Part shown: piece by piece, positions 1-7,882 of the stretch
Layout: every line of letters begins with the position of its first letter
Numbering within the stretch: the first letter of the stretch is position 1
From: Isobaculum melis
GTDB lineage: Bacteria; Bacillota; Bacilli; Lactobacillales; Carnobacteriaceae
DNA length: 47,967 nucleotides
Assembly: GCF_900111355.1 (NCBI RefSeq)
Contig: NZ_FOHA01000017.1
Span: 1-47,967, forward strand
Direction: 5' to 3'
Program-made: the position numbers and the translations under genes
The notes under the pieces: generated by a model
What the model was told of the DNA's origin: nothing
The model's database searches: none
The model's input: only the letters and a program-made list of their open reading frames with translations

Positions 1-510
1 ATTAAAAATGAATATGCCTATGTCGTTGGGATTGTGCTCAGTGAATCAGATGAGGCAGTTAAGCCAGAGCTTGTTTTAAATCAAGTGGTAGCAGATCAAG
101 TCAATGCTAGAAATGCCATCAAAGCAAATGTCCAAAATACAACACCAACCTTTGTCAATCAATTGAAAATCTCCACAGAAATTCGTAAAAAAGGCAGCCA
201 AGATGTGCTTTATAGCACCACAAAAGAAGCGATGCAAATGGCACCAAATTCTAACTTTGACTTTCCAACGATGTTAGAAGGAGAGAAGTTAGCAGCAGGA
301 ACTTACCTACTAAGTATGGAGGCTACATCAGGTGAAAATACGTGGCATTTTGAACAAGAGTTTACCATCGATGCAGATGAAGCCAAAGAGTTAAACAAAT
401 CGGATGTAACCATTCGTGAAGACTACACATGGCTTTATATTCTGTTAAGTGCCCTTGGTGGGATGCTGTTAATGCTTGCCTTTTACATCATCTTTAAAAG
501 AAAAAGATAA
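1..510 (+). CDS. WxL-cluster membrane protein (DUF916/DUF3324 type), C-terminal part
   Basis: The reading frame is open to the left edge of the window, so the gene is 5'-truncated and the GTG at 34 is not its start. What is visible is an extracellular beta-rich region followed by one transmembrane helix (about the last 30 residues, LYILLSALGGMLLMLAFYII) and a short basic tail KRKR. This is the layout of the DUF3324 half of the DUF916-DUF3324 proteins that sit in WxL surface-protein clusters of enterococci and relatives. In that family the N-terminal part is thought to bind peptidoglycan or WxL partners outside the cell while the tail anchors it in the membrane. The family call rests on the visible architecture and sequence feel, not on a search. 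A terminator follows directly, so this is the last gene of its operon. Confidence 0.75.
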   Translation: MKNEYAYVVGIVLSESDEAVKPELVLNQVVADQVNARNAIKANVQNTTPTFVNQLKISTEIRKKGSQDVLYSTTKEAMQMAPNSNFDFPTMLEGEKLAAGTYLLSMEATSGENTWHFEQEFTIDADEAKELNKSDVTIREDYTWLYILLSALGGMLLMLAFYIIFKRKR

Positions 511-547
511 GTATCAGTGAACAATCCAAAGATAGATAAAAAAAGAC

Positions 548-587
548 AAAACAAGGCTAGAGGTAAACTCACTTTTAGCCTTGTTTT
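548..587 (+). terminator. Intrinsic terminator after the DUF3324-type gene
   Basis: Perfect 12-bp stem: AAAACAAGGCTA at 548-559 pairs with TAGCCTTGTTTT at 576-587 around a 16-nt loop, ending in a T-run. It lies 38 nt after the stop codon. Confidence 0.75.
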
Positions 588-610
588 AGTAAGCGATTGT
601 TTTTATGGAT

Positions 611-647
611 AAAAAAATAGTGCGAGCAATTAAATGCACCGCACTAT
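611..647 (-). terminator. Intrinsic terminator of the CDF gene
   Basis: The arms ATAGTGCG (617-624) and CGCACTAT (640-647) form a hairpin. On the minus strand it is followed by a run of seven U (611-617 read as A on plus). It ends the minus-strand CDF gene. Confidence 0.7.
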
Positions 648-653
648 CTTTGT

Positions 654-1583
654 TTATTTATTTTTATATTTATAGTGTTTTTCCGTTATATGAGCCGGGG
701 GATTTGTTTTAATATCACTAGGTTCAACATGAACCTTTGTATCAAAAACATTAAAATGATCATGGAGTGAAATTTCGATTTCCTCTGTAATTTCATGACT
801 TCTAGCAACACTCATTTCAGGATTTGTCCAAATCACCACATCAACGAAAACATTCGCGCCATAGCTACGTGCTTTAATTGTTCGAACAGCCACAATATCT
901 GGCATTTCTAAAATGGATTTTTTATATTGTTCCAATTGATGTTCATCAAAGCCATCAGATAGAGAAAAGGCACTATCTCTAAAAATTTCAATAGCTGTTT
1001 TTAAAATTAACAGAGCAACAATAATCGCGGTCACACCATCTAGCCAAGGCATGCCTAATTGAGAACCGAAAATCCCAATTGCCGCGCCAATACTGGTAAA
1101 AGCATCACTTAAATTATCTTTAGCTGCTGCAAGTAAGGCGCCACTTTTAATTTCTCTTGATAACTTCCGATTATAAAAGTAAACGCCTGCCATGATGATA
1201 CTACTGAAAATTCCTGTGTAGGCAGCTAACATATCTGGTGCAGCTGTTTCACCCTTTGATAAACCTAAGATTGCAGCATATAAAACCTGTAAACCAACCA
1301 GTAGCATAATAAATGAAGTGACCATACTTGCAACGGTTTCAGCTTTCCAATGCCCATATGGGTGATCATCATCAGCAGGTCTTCTAGCAAGCTTTAAGCC
1401 AACTAAGACTGCTACAGAGGCTACGATATCAGTTGTATTGTTCAGACCATCCGCTCTTAACGCAGCTGATCCAGCAAGTTGTGCAATAAATAGTTTCAGA
1501 ACAGACAAGAGCATATAAGTGACAATACTGATAATCGCGCCACGTTCAGCGACCTTTAATTCTTGATAACGTTCTTCCATCAT
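654..1583 (-). CDS. Cation diffusion facilitator (CDF) family metal exporter
   Basis: A 309-residue CDF family transporter that exchanges a divalent metal for protons across the cytoplasmic membrane. The ATG at 1583 is preferred over an upstream GTG (1592) because AGAGGTG lies at proper spacing before it. There are about six membrane helices. The metal-site signatures are NxxxD in helix 2 (within DGLNNTTD), the HPYGHWKAE segment after it, and DxxxD in helix 5 (DNLSD). A C-terminal cytoplasmic domain follows (about residues 210-300). The N-D/D-D helix pairs fit Mn/Fe-type exporters better than classical H-D/H-D zinc exporters, but that assignment is inference. It has its own terminator and faces away from the upstream gene, so it is probably monocistronic. 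A TATAAT-like -10 lies at 1605-1610 on the minus strand. Confidence 0.85.
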   Translation of the reverse strand: MMEERYQELKVAERGAIISIVTYMLLSVLKLFIAQLAGSAALRADGLNNTTDIVASVAVLVGLKLARRPADDDHPYGHWKAETVASMVTSFIMLLVGLQVLYAAILGLSKGETAAPDMLAAYTGIFSSIIMAGVYFYNRKLSREIKSGALLAAAKDNLSDAFTSIGAAIGIFGSQLGMPWLDGVTAIIVALLILKTAIEIFRDSAFSLSDGFDEHQLEQYKKSILEMPDIVAVRTIKARSYGANVFVDVVIWTNPEMSVARSHEITEEIEISLHDHFNVFDTKVHVEPSDIKTNPPAHITEKHYKYKNK

Positions 1584-1748
1584 GGGAATCACCTCTGGTT
1601 TAGGATTATAAAAGCTGCTTTTGAAGAAAAAGCAATAGGATTATTCTACTTGATTTTTGAAGAGGAAGCAATCAAAAACACCTATTTTTTTCATCTTCAA
1701 AGAGAACTTTTAGAATGTCGTTTTCGCTAAAAATATTTTAAGGTTGAC

Positions 1749-1795
1749 CAAAAAAATAAGAGCGTAAAAAGCTAAGAAATTAGCGTTTTACACTC
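1749..1795 (-). terminator. Intrinsic terminator of the fruR-fruK operon
   Basis: 15-bp imperfect stem: 1761-1775 pairs with 1780-1794 around GAAA. On the minus strand it is followed by a U-run (1750-1757). It lies just beyond the fruA remnant and probably once ended the complete fruRKA operon. Confidence 0.75.
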
Positions 1796-1857
1796 ACTTT
1801 TTTTAGTTATTAACAGGTACTTTCTTTTTCCAGCAGTCTAAAATAATGCTGAAATAC

Positions 1858-2083
1858 TCAATTAACGCTCGTATTACTTTTAGCATGTGGCATCGCAATA
1901 CCATCCTAAGCCAGTAGAAGTTTGTGCTTCACGAGCCATAATGTGTTTTTTAAAATCAACTGCATCCGTAATTCTTCCACTAGCTACTAAACTGGCAACC
2001 ATTTCATCAATTGCCGCTTCTTTAGTTGTTGCTTGTCAGTCCATAATCATGACATCTTTGACTAACAAATCATTGATTTTCAT
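1858..2083 (-). pseudogene. fruA: fruA remnant (fructose PTS enzyme II, IIA part only)
   Basis: This sits where fruA belongs, right after fruK. A perfect AGGAGG (2091-2096) precedes an ATG at 2083 and a peptide starting MKINDLLVKDVMIMD, typical of the FruA IIA domain. Codon 16 (2036-2038) is TGA. Reading through it, the next residues keep the IIA pattern (TKEAAIDEMVASLV, then HIMAREAQTSTGLG). A frame slip near 1903-1906 then puts the conserved active-site motif GIAMPHA (His codon 1885-1887) in another frame. That frame stops at 1858-1860, and the IIB and IIC parts (normally some 500 further residues) are missing. At least three lesions are therefore visible: a nonsense codon, a frameshift and a large deletion. 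The stub cannot make a transporter. Confidence 0.85.
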
Positions 2084-2094
2084 TGTTTTTCCTC

Positions 2095-3018
2095 CTAAAT
2101 ATTGCTGCTTAATTTTGTTATTTCTACTTCATCAACTAATTGCATAATCTGATTTTTTGTAGCTAAATCATCAGAAAAAGCTGTAGCACTTCCTGTTGCA
2201 ACCCCCATTTGAAAAGCTTTTAGTGAGTTCTTTGTCGTTGTGTAAGTAGCAGTAAAGCCTGCAATCATTGAGTCTCCTGCGCCAACTGAATTTTTTACCG
2301 TTCCAGTTGGAACCGTTGAGGTATAGACATCTTCTCCATGGAAGAAAAGCGCACCATCACCAGCCATGGAAATTAAGGCATGTTTTGCACCACGTTTTAA
2401 TAATTCTTTACCATAAGGAATCATTTCATCAATGGATTGGAAAGTCACTTGAAAAAGATCAGCTAATTCATGATGATTTGGCTTAACCAACAGTGGCTCA
2501 GCACTTAAAGCCTGCATTAAATCATCCCCAGTTGTGTCAATTACAAATTCAGCACCTGATTGTTTAATGAACTGAATCATTTGCATATAGTAATCTTGTG
2601 GCAATGAAGGTGGCTTGCTACCAGATAGGATCACAACATCTTCACTTGTTAAATGGGTTAACTGTGCTAGTAGCTGCTCTGCTTCTTCACTTGTAACTGC
2701 GGGTCCTAAGCCATTAATTTCTGTTTCAACACCAGCCTTTAGCTTAATGTTAATTCTAGTATCCTCTTTGACTGGAATAAAATCTGTTTGAATGCCTTCT
2801 TTGATGAGCCATTCCTCAATAAAATGACCTGTAAATCCACCAATTAACCCTAAAGTAGTCGTTTTTTGTCCTAATTGATTTAAAACACGGCTGACATTAA
2901 TCCCTTTACCACCAGGGAGCTTTAAGTCTGAATCCATTCGGTTGATTTCACCTAATGCAACTGATTTTAGCTGCACAATATAATCAATTGAAGGGTTTAA
3001 CGTTACTGTATAAATCAT
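2095..3018 (-). CDS. fruK: 1-phosphofructokinase
   Basis: PfkB-family sugar kinase, 307 residues, that phosphorylates fructose 1-phosphate to fructose 1,6-bisphosphate in the cytoplasm. It shows the N-terminal signature LPGGKGINVSR (about residues 34-44), used by 1-phosphofructokinases and tagatose-6-phosphate kinases. It also has the C-terminal PfkB motif VGAGDSMIAGF with the catalytic Asp. ATG at 3018 overlaps the fruR stop (ATGA), and AGGTG precedes it. The fruA ribosome binding site overlaps its own TAG stop, so the three genes were translationally coupled. The kinase looks intact although its partner transporter fruA is destroyed. It may now serve another fructose PTS or be on the way to decay. 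Tagatose-6-phosphate kinase (LacC) is the main alternative, made unlikely by the fruR/fruA context. Confidence 0.92.
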   Translation of the reverse strand: MIYTVTLNPSIDYIVQLKSVALGEINRMDSDLKLPGGKGINVSRVLNQLGQKTTTLGLIGGFTGHFIEEWLIKEGIQTDFIPVKEDTRINIKLKAGVETEINGLGPAVTSEEAEQLLAQLTHLTSEDVVILSGSKPPSLPQDYYMQMIQFIKQSGAEFVIDTTGDDLMQALSAEPLLVKPNHHELADLFQVTFQSIDEMIPYGKELLKRGAKHALISMAGDGALFFHGEDVYTSTVPTGTVKNSVGAGDSMIAGFTATYTTTKNSLKAFQMGVATGSATAFSDDLATKNQIMQLVDEVEITKLSSNI

Positions 3019-3767
3019 TTTTTCACCTCAAGTATTGTTGTTTTTGAAAAGTAAGGTTGATACTTTTCATGATCCAGTTTTTCTGTCAGAATCATTGCTT
3101 CTTCAATTCCACAAACATTTGCAAAATTAATTTTGTCGAATTTTGTTTGATCCATTAACATATAAGTTTTTGCACCTTGCTTAAGTGCTAGTGCTTTAAG
3201 TGCAGCCTCTTCAGGATCAGGTGTTGTAAAGCCATATTCTAGATGGACACCATTCATTCCTAAAAAGGTTTTGTTAAATTGGTATTTCTTTAAATCATTC
3301 ATGCTAGTTGCGCCAATAATGGCTTTTGTTGAAAGTTTTAATCGACCACCAATTAAAAATGTGTTGATTTTATAATCGGCTAGTAAGGAAGCATGTTGAA
3401 CACCATTCGTTACGACTGTAATATTTTTCTGTGTTAAAAAGGGAATCATCGAAAGGGTTGTAGAACCAGCATCAATGTAAATTGTGTCAAAATCATTCAC
3501 AAAAGAAGCCGCAAATCGAGCAATTGAGTTTTTTTCGTGAACGTTTTTGAAAGTTTTTTCATTCATATCCATTTCTGTATCGAGTTCAAAGGTTGTTTTT
3601 GCACCGCCATGTACCCGTGTTAACTGGCCACTTTCCTCTAACAAAGCTAAGTCTCTTCTAATAGTTGATTCTGAGCAGTTTAATTCAGTCATCAAATCTT
3701 GGGATTTCACTAATCCATTTTCGTCTAAATGCTTTAATATGAGTGCATGTCTTTCTTCTGTTAACAT
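3015..3767 (-). CDS. fruR: DeoR-family fructose operon repressor
   Basis: 250-residue DeoR-type regulator. The N-terminal winged helix-turn-helix (about residues 1-57) contains SESTIRRDLALLEESGQLTRVHGG, the standard DeoR recognition region. A sugar-phosphate-sensing domain follows, with DAGSTT (about 99-104) and VTNG motifs. It is the first gene of the operon, with AAAGGAG at good spacing before the ATG. Fructose 1-phosphate is the usual inducer in the family. With fruA broken, F1P could only arise through another transporter, so the operon might be permanently repressed or derepressed; that is inference. Confidence 0.88.
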   Translation of the reverse strand: MLTEERHALILKHLDENGLVKSQDLMTELNCSESTIRRDLALLEESGQLTRVHGGAKTTFELDTEMDMNEKTFKNVHEKNSIARFAASFVNDFDTIYIDAGSTTLSMIPFLTQKNITVVTNGVQHASLLADYKINTFLIGGRLKLSTKAIIGATSMNDLKKYQFNKTFLGMNGVHLEYGFTTPDPEEAALKALALKQGAKTYMLMDQTKFDKINFANVCGIEEAMILTEKLDHEKYQPYFSKTTILEVKK

Positions 3768-3799
3768 GACAAATCTCCTTTTAAGATTTATTTAACATG

Positions 3800-3828
3800 A
3801 TTATAACATCAGAAACGATCATAAACAA
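3800..3828 (-). promoter_or_regulatory. Promoter of fruR-fruK
   Basis: On the minus strand there is a -35 TTGTTT (3823-3828) and a perfect -10 TATAAT (3800-3805) with a 17-bp spacer, about 35 nt before the fruR start. Confidence 0.65.
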
Positions 3829-3871
3829 TCAATAACATCCAAATAAGTTTTGATGTATTTTTTTGTTCTAT

Positions 3872-3909
3872 TTGACATATAACAAAATTCGTTATATTCT
3901 ATGTATAAC
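3872..3909 (+). promoter_or_regulatory. Promoter with nested inverted repeats, ABC-transporter operon
   Basis: A consensus -35 TTGACA (3872-3877) is followed at 17 bp by TATTCT (3895-3900). Two dyads share their central arm: ATATAAC (3877-3883) with GTTATAT (3891-3897), and GTTATA (3891-3896) with TATAAC (3904-3909), each with a 7-bp centre. Such symmetry over the promoter is expected for a dimeric repressor. The GntR regulator encoded in the same operon (5909-6298) is the obvious candidate. Confidence 0.6.
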
Positions 3910-3976
3910 AAAAAGATGGTTGTCGACAAATCTGATGTTAAAAAAATGAATTATTTTGAAGGAAGAAGGTTACATC

Positions 3977-4192
3977 ATGAATGTAAATTTAGATTTTAAT
4001 CAGTTTTTTGAAATAGATTGGAGACCGTTGATTCCGTTACTTATCCTATTTGCCATTTTAAGTGCAACAGCCTTATATGATTTATATAAAAATCGTGCGC
4101 ATCGTAAGCAATTACCAATTTGGACATTAGGCATTATTTTCCTAACCCCAATCGGATCAATTCTCTATTTTATCTTTGGTAGAAAGGGATGA
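3977..4192 (+). CDS. Small membrane protein, PLD nuclease N-terminal (PLDc_N/YxlE-like) type
   Basis: 71 residues with two membrane helices (about 17-37 and 50-67) joined by a basic loop (YKNRAHRKQ). It ends in a GSILYFIFGRKG pattern typical of short PLDc_N-domain proteins such as Bacillus YxlE. The ATG at 3977 follows GAAGGAAGAAGG; an upstream TTG at 3956 has no site. It is the first gene of an operon with an ABC ATPase and permease, the same company YxlE keeps (YxlE-YxlF-YxlG). Its role is not known; a regulatory or structural partner of the transporter is plausible. Confidence 0.75.
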   Translation: MNVNLDFNQFFEIDWRPLIPLLILFAILSATALYDLYKNRAHRKQLPIWTLGIIFLTPIGSILYFIFGRKG

Positions 4193-4197
4193 CATTG

Positions 4198-5124
4198 ATG
4201 AAAATTGAACTCAAACAGGTCAGTAAAAGCTATCAACAAAAAGAGGCTGTGAAGCATTTTTCGTTAAGCATAGCACCAAATGATTGTATTGGCTTAATTG
4301 GCCCAAATGGTGCTGGTAAAACTAGTTTAATTAAAATGATTGTTGGGGTGCTAGAACCAACATCTGGTACTATTTTAATCGATGGAGAAGTCATTGAAAA
4401 ACGGAAAGATACAATTGGCTATTTACCACAAACGCCACAATTCTTTTCCTGGATGACAGCAGAAGAAACCTTATCCTTCATGGGTCAGCTTTCTCATATG
4501 ACACCTGCAGAATTGGTCAGAGAAATTCCTCTTGTATTAGAAAAAGTTGGATTAAAAGGGGAAGAAAAAACGAAAATAGAAAATTTTTCAGGTGGTATGA
4601 AGCAACGTTTAGGAATTGCACAGGCGATTTTGCATCATCCCAAGTTTTTAGTCATGGATGAGCCGGTGTCTGCGTTAGATCCTATTGGGCGAAGAGAAGT
4701 CTTAGATATTTTAACTGAAATCAAAAAAGAAACAGCAATTATTTTCTCGACACATATTTTAAGTGATGCAAATGAAATTTGTGAACGCTTTTGTTTTATG
4801 AAGCAGGGAGAAAAAATTCTTGATCAAACAGTAGATGAAATGCTGGAAAATGAAGCAAGTGATCAGTTAGTGATTACGTATAAAGGCGCTATTGATTTAT
4901 TTTTAAAGGAATTAAAAAAAGAGCAAGCTGTGAAAAATATTGTTGTCAGAGGACATCAATTAATGCTAACTGTTGAAAACCTAGAGCAAAACAAAATCCC
5001 TATCTTACAGCAATTAATAGCCTGTCAGGTTGATTTGTTAAGCTATAGCATTCAACGAGAAGATTTAGAAGAAATATTTTTCAAAAAGGTAGGTGTTTCT
5101 CTTGCAAACAATGGTGCTTTTTAA
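4198..5124 (+). CDS. ABC transporter ATP-binding protein
   Basis: 308-residue ATPase of a two-gene ABC-2-type system. It shows Walker A GPNGAGKT (35-42), the signature FSGGMKQR, and Walker B LVMDEP followed by the D-loop SALDP and a switch His (STH). A C-terminal extension of about 90 residues is typical of the YxlF/NatA/BcrA-like group. ATG 4198 is chosen because AAAGGG (4183-4188) sits 9 nt ahead; the ATG at 4189 overlaps the previous stop and is too close to that site. It powers the permease encoded next, most likely for export of a lipid, peptide or antibiotic. The substrate cannot be read from sequence. Confidence 0.88.
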   Translation: MKIELKQVSKSYQQKEAVKHFSLSIAPNDCIGLIGPNGAGKTSLIKMIVGVLEPTSGTILIDGEVIEKRKDTIGYLPQTPQFFSWMTAEETLSFMGQLSHMTPAELVREIPLVLEKVGLKGEEKTKIENFSGGMKQRLGIAQAILHHPKFLVMDEPVSALDPIGRREVLDILTEIKKETAIIFSTHILSDANEICERFCFMKQGEKILDQTVDEMLENEASDQLVITYKGAIDLFLKELKKEQAVKNIVVRGHQLMLTVENLEQNKIPILQQLIACQVDLLSYSIQREDLEEIFFKKVGVSLANNGAF

Positions 5125-5884
5125 AAAGGAATTTCAACAATATCAAAAAGAAATGAAATTAATTTGGTTACCGATTTTATGTATCTTTATTGGCCTTTCC
5201 CAACCCATTATGCTTCATTTTCTACCAGATATCTTAGCTTCAATGGGTGGTTCTGAGGGGCTTGTTATCCAAACGACTACACAAACAGGAAATGAAGTCT
5301 TGGCCAATGTGATTGGTGCGCAATTTGATCAATTAGGGTTGATTGTGATTGTGATGACCTTTATGGGGCTGGTGTTAGCAGAAAAAGAAAATGGGATGTT
5401 AGATTTTATTTTGACGAGACCCGTTTCAGCTACATCCTATATTGCGAGTAAGTGGTTGGCAAGCTTTTCTTTTCTAATAGTAAGCTTGCTGATTGGTTTT
5501 ATGGCGAGTGTTTATTATACGGATATTTATTTTTCAGCAGTCGATCTAGGTTTGGCTTTATCAGCTATTTTGTGTTACCTTCTTTGGATTGGTTTTGTGA
5601 TGTGTCTCGTTTTAATGTGTAGTACTTTATTGAATAGTCAGGGTGTGGTTGCATTGGTGTCATTAGCAGTCGCATTCTTACTTAAAGTGCTAACAGGGCT
5701 TCACTTACCCATCAATCGCTTCAATCCAGCTTCATTAAGTACTCAAGCAGCAAATAAGTTATTAACTGGTGAGACAAGTACTGATTTAATTTGGCAAGTG
5801 ATGGCGACTTTTGTGCTCAGTTTCGTACTGATTTATGTTAGTATAAAATGGATTCAAAAGAAAAACTATCAATTGAAAAGCTAA
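5102..5884 (+). CDS. ABC transporter permease (ABC-2 type)
   Basis: About 260 residues with six predicted membrane helices. The conserved cytoplasmic segment LTRPVSATSYIASKW resembles the gating/coupling stretch of YxlG/NatB-like permeases. The start is uncertain: TTG 5102 is about 8 nt after AAGGTAGG, GTG 5093 abuts that site, and ATG 5111 is rather far from it. All three overlap the 3' end of the ATPase gene, indicating translational coupling. It pairs with the ATPase at 4198 to form the transporter. Confidence 0.83.
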   Translation: MQTMVLFKKEFQQYQKEMKLIWLPILCIFIGLSQPIMLHFLPDILASMGGSEGLVIQTTTQTGNEVLANVIGAQFDQLGLIVIVMTFMGLVLAEKENGMLDFILTRPVSATSYIASKWLASFSFLIVSLLIGFMASVYYTDIYFSAVDLGLALSAILCYLLWIGFVMCLVLMCSTLLNSQGVVALVSLAVAFLLKVLTGLHLPINRFNPASLSTQAANKLLTGETSTDLIWQVMATFVLSFVLIYVSIKWIQKKNYQLKS

Positions 5885-5908
5885 GAAACCTTGAAGGGAG
5901 ATGATATT

Positions 5909-6298
5909 GTGTATATTCGGATTCGTCCAGATAGCGAAACGCCCATTTACACCCAATTGATTTATCAAATAAAAAAAGGCATTTTAAGAAAAGAATTATT
6001 ACCTGGAGAAGGTCTACCTAGTGTTAGAAGCCTAGCAGGAGATATTGGTATTAATATGCATACAGTTAATAAAGCTTATAAGCTATTAGTGGAAGAAGGA
6101 GTGCTCACACAACAAAAAAAGGGGTTTATTGTTAACTCTGATACCAAATTAGAGATACAGCCACCTCATTTACTACTATATAAAGAGCGATTAGAAGCGT
6201 TAGTGATTGATACACAAATATTTGGAATGTCGGAAGAAATGGTGGAACAAATGAAACAAGAGATAGAAGCGACATTAAAAAAGGATGATGAAAAATGA
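5909..6298 (+). CDS. GntR-family regulator, YtrA/YhcF type
   Basis: 129 residues. An N-terminal GntR winged helix (about 5-75) has PIYTQLIYQIKKGI, LPSVRSLAGDIGINMHTVNKAY and a wing that includes QQKKGFIV. Only a short C-terminal tail follows, not a full effector domain, which is the YtrA subfamily pattern. These regulators usually repress an ABC transporter operon they belong to and respond to envelope-active compounds. GTG 5909 follows AAGGGAG at 7-9 nt; an upstream in-frame TTG (5891) lacks a site. The nested inverted repeats at 3877-3909 are its likely operator (inference). Confidence 0.88.
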   Translation: MYIRIRPDSETPIYTQLIYQIKKGILRKELLPGEGLPSVRSLAGDIGINMHTVNKAYKLLVEEGVLTQQKKGFIVNSDTKLEIQPPHLLLYKERLEALVIDTQIFGMSEEMVEQMKQEIEATLKKDDEK

Positions 6299-7419
6299 TG
6301 TTATTTATTGTGATGCTAAGCATTTTTGGATTAATCGGTTTAACAACAGGATTGACACCATATTATAGTAGAAAAAGTACGCAATTTGGTGTGTCACTTC
6401 CTGCTGCATTGCAAACGGGAAATCAGATAAAACTCTATCAAAAACAATTCTTTATTTTCCATTTAATAGCAGTTGCCATCTTGTCTGTTCCGCTTTATTT
6501 TATTTGTCAAATGGACTATTTGGTCATGGTTCAATGGGGAGGAATTTATTTAGTCGTAGGAATGCTTGCTCTTTTAATGATGACTAGCTTTTTATTTTTA
6601 CACATGAGAAAGAAAGTGCTAACGCTTAAAAGCGAACTTCCTAAAACTGAATTAGAATCAGCAGCACAAGAAATAGTGGTGGATACAGCTTATCGCAAGC
6701 GTAGATTAGTTGTACCTGCCTGGCTTATGATTGTTCCATGTTTATTCATTATGCTCTTTACACTTGTGATGACCTATGAAAACTATGACCGAATCCCAGA
6801 GCTATTTCCTGTTCATTGGGGTGTGGACATGACAGTGGACAAATATGCAGAAAAATCAATACTAAGTGTTTTGGCAGTTCCAGCATTTCAATTAGTGCTA
6901 CTAGTTGTGATGTATCTCTCAAATCTCTCATTGAAAAAAGCGAAACAACAAGTTTCATCTGTTAATGCAACGGCTTCAGTTGAAAAAAGCCAGGCTTTTC
7001 GATTTGCTTGGTCTGTCTATCAATGGTTTATGCTAATTGCGCTTGAATTATTATTAGTTAAAATTCAAATGGTAATGATTTTTGCTGAAATGAGTATTAA
7101 TTTTCCTTTATTCATCATTGCTTTTTGTGTGATTTTTATTGGGAGTGGTTTATTTCTATCCTTTAAATATGGTCAGGGTGGCGAACGCTATCAGTTGAAA
7201 AAACAGTTGAAAGAGGAAAAATACAATACGATTGTCCATTATGATGATGATGCGCATTGGAAGCTTGGTATTTTCTATTTTAATCAAAAAGATCCTTCTC
7301 TTTTTGTAGAAAGTCGATTTGGTGTAGGAATGACAACAAATATGGCCAGATGGGAAACTTGGGCGATGTTGGTGGGATTGATTGTGATTATTTTATTGCC
7401 AGTTTTATTGATAAACTAG
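6295..7419 (+). CDS. DUF1648-type multi-pass membrane protein
   Basis: 374 residues, overlapping the GntR gene by ATGA. There are about seven to eight membrane helices. The middle carries the DUF1648 signature ENYDRIPELFPVHWGVDMTVDKYAEKS (around residues 161-187), and the C-terminal soluble stretch has HWKLGIFYFNQKDPSLFVESRFGVG, as in DUF5808 proteins. GntR plus DUF1648 pairs recur in Firmicutes next to ABC transporters, and SdpI-like immunity proteins contain the same DUF1648 unit. A role in sensing or resisting an envelope-active compound is therefore possible; this is inference from neighbours. Confidence 0.78.
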   Translation: MMLFIVMLSIFGLIGLTTGLTPYYSRKSTQFGVSLPAALQTGNQIKLYQKQFFIFHLIAVAILSVPLYFICQMDYLVMVQWGGIYLVVGMLALLMMTSFLFLHMRKKVLTLKSELPKTELESAAQEIVVDTAYRKRRLVVPAWLMIVPCLFIMLFTLVMTYENYDRIPELFPVHWGVDMTVDKYAEKSILSVLAVPAFQLVLLVVMYLSNLSLKKAKQQVSSVNATASVEKSQAFRFAWSVYQWFMLIALELLLVKIQMVMIFAEMSINFPLFIIAFCVIFIGSGLFLSFKYGQGGERYQLKKQLKEEKYNTIVHYDDDAHWKLGIFYFNQKDPSLFVESRFGVGMTTNMARWETWAMLVGLIVIILLPVLLIN

Positions 7420-7539
7420 GCTGTTTCTGAAAACTACGGTGTGGTGTCATTCGAATTTTTCAGTGATTTTCAGTGACTATAGTGGAAAGCTAGAAAGAAA
7501 ACATCGTTTATGTGGTGCATAAGCGAGTATCTCTGACAA

Positions 7540-7722
7540 ATGGAAGAAGCGCAACAGAAAGCAATTTTTCTTGTTTTTCCAGTAGTTGCACTGCTTATTG
7601 GCGAGTTTATAGGTGTGTTATTCATTCGTTCTATGATTTTATTTGTATAAGGATTCTTATTTGCGATTTGGTTTATGAATCGTAGTATACGTAAATTTGA
7701 TTATGAGCTTATTTTGACTTAA
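7540..7722 (+). pseudogene. Small membrane protein gene interrupted by a stop codon
   Basis: An ATG at 7540 opens a 36-codon frame for a hydrophobic peptide (MEEAQQKAIFLVFPVVALLI and on) that stops at TAA 7648-7650. The same frame continues past the stop for another 23 codons that still look like a membrane helix with a basic end (GFLFAIWFMNRSIRKF), then stops at 7720. This looks like a 60-residue two-helix protein split by one nonsense mutation. I do not recognise a family, and no clear ribosome binding site precedes the ATG. Confidence 0.35.
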
Positions 7723-7739
7723 ATTAGATGAGTGAAATG

Positions 7740-7787
7740 AAAGGATAAGGACAAAGCTAATGATTTAGTTTATTTCTTATCCTTTTT
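7740..7787 (+). terminator. Terminator-like hairpin upstream of mupG
   Basis: AAAGGATAAG (7740-7749) pairs with CTTATCCTTT (7776-7785). The inner parts (AAAGCTAA and TTAGTTT) extend the stem. A T-rich tail follows on plus. Confidence 0.55.
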
Positions 7788-7882
7788 CATTTTTATTCAG
7801 ACTTAGCCAACTAAAAAAACCAATTTGTAAAAAAAGTAAGTAAACTAAATTATCAGCTCCTATACCAATAAAAACAGCTAGA

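Noticed and set aside
1887-2147. Plus-strand open frame of 86 codons
   Set aside because: It is antisense to the fruA remnant and the fruK end; the minus strand explains the sequence with a ribosome binding site and a recognisable IIA domain.
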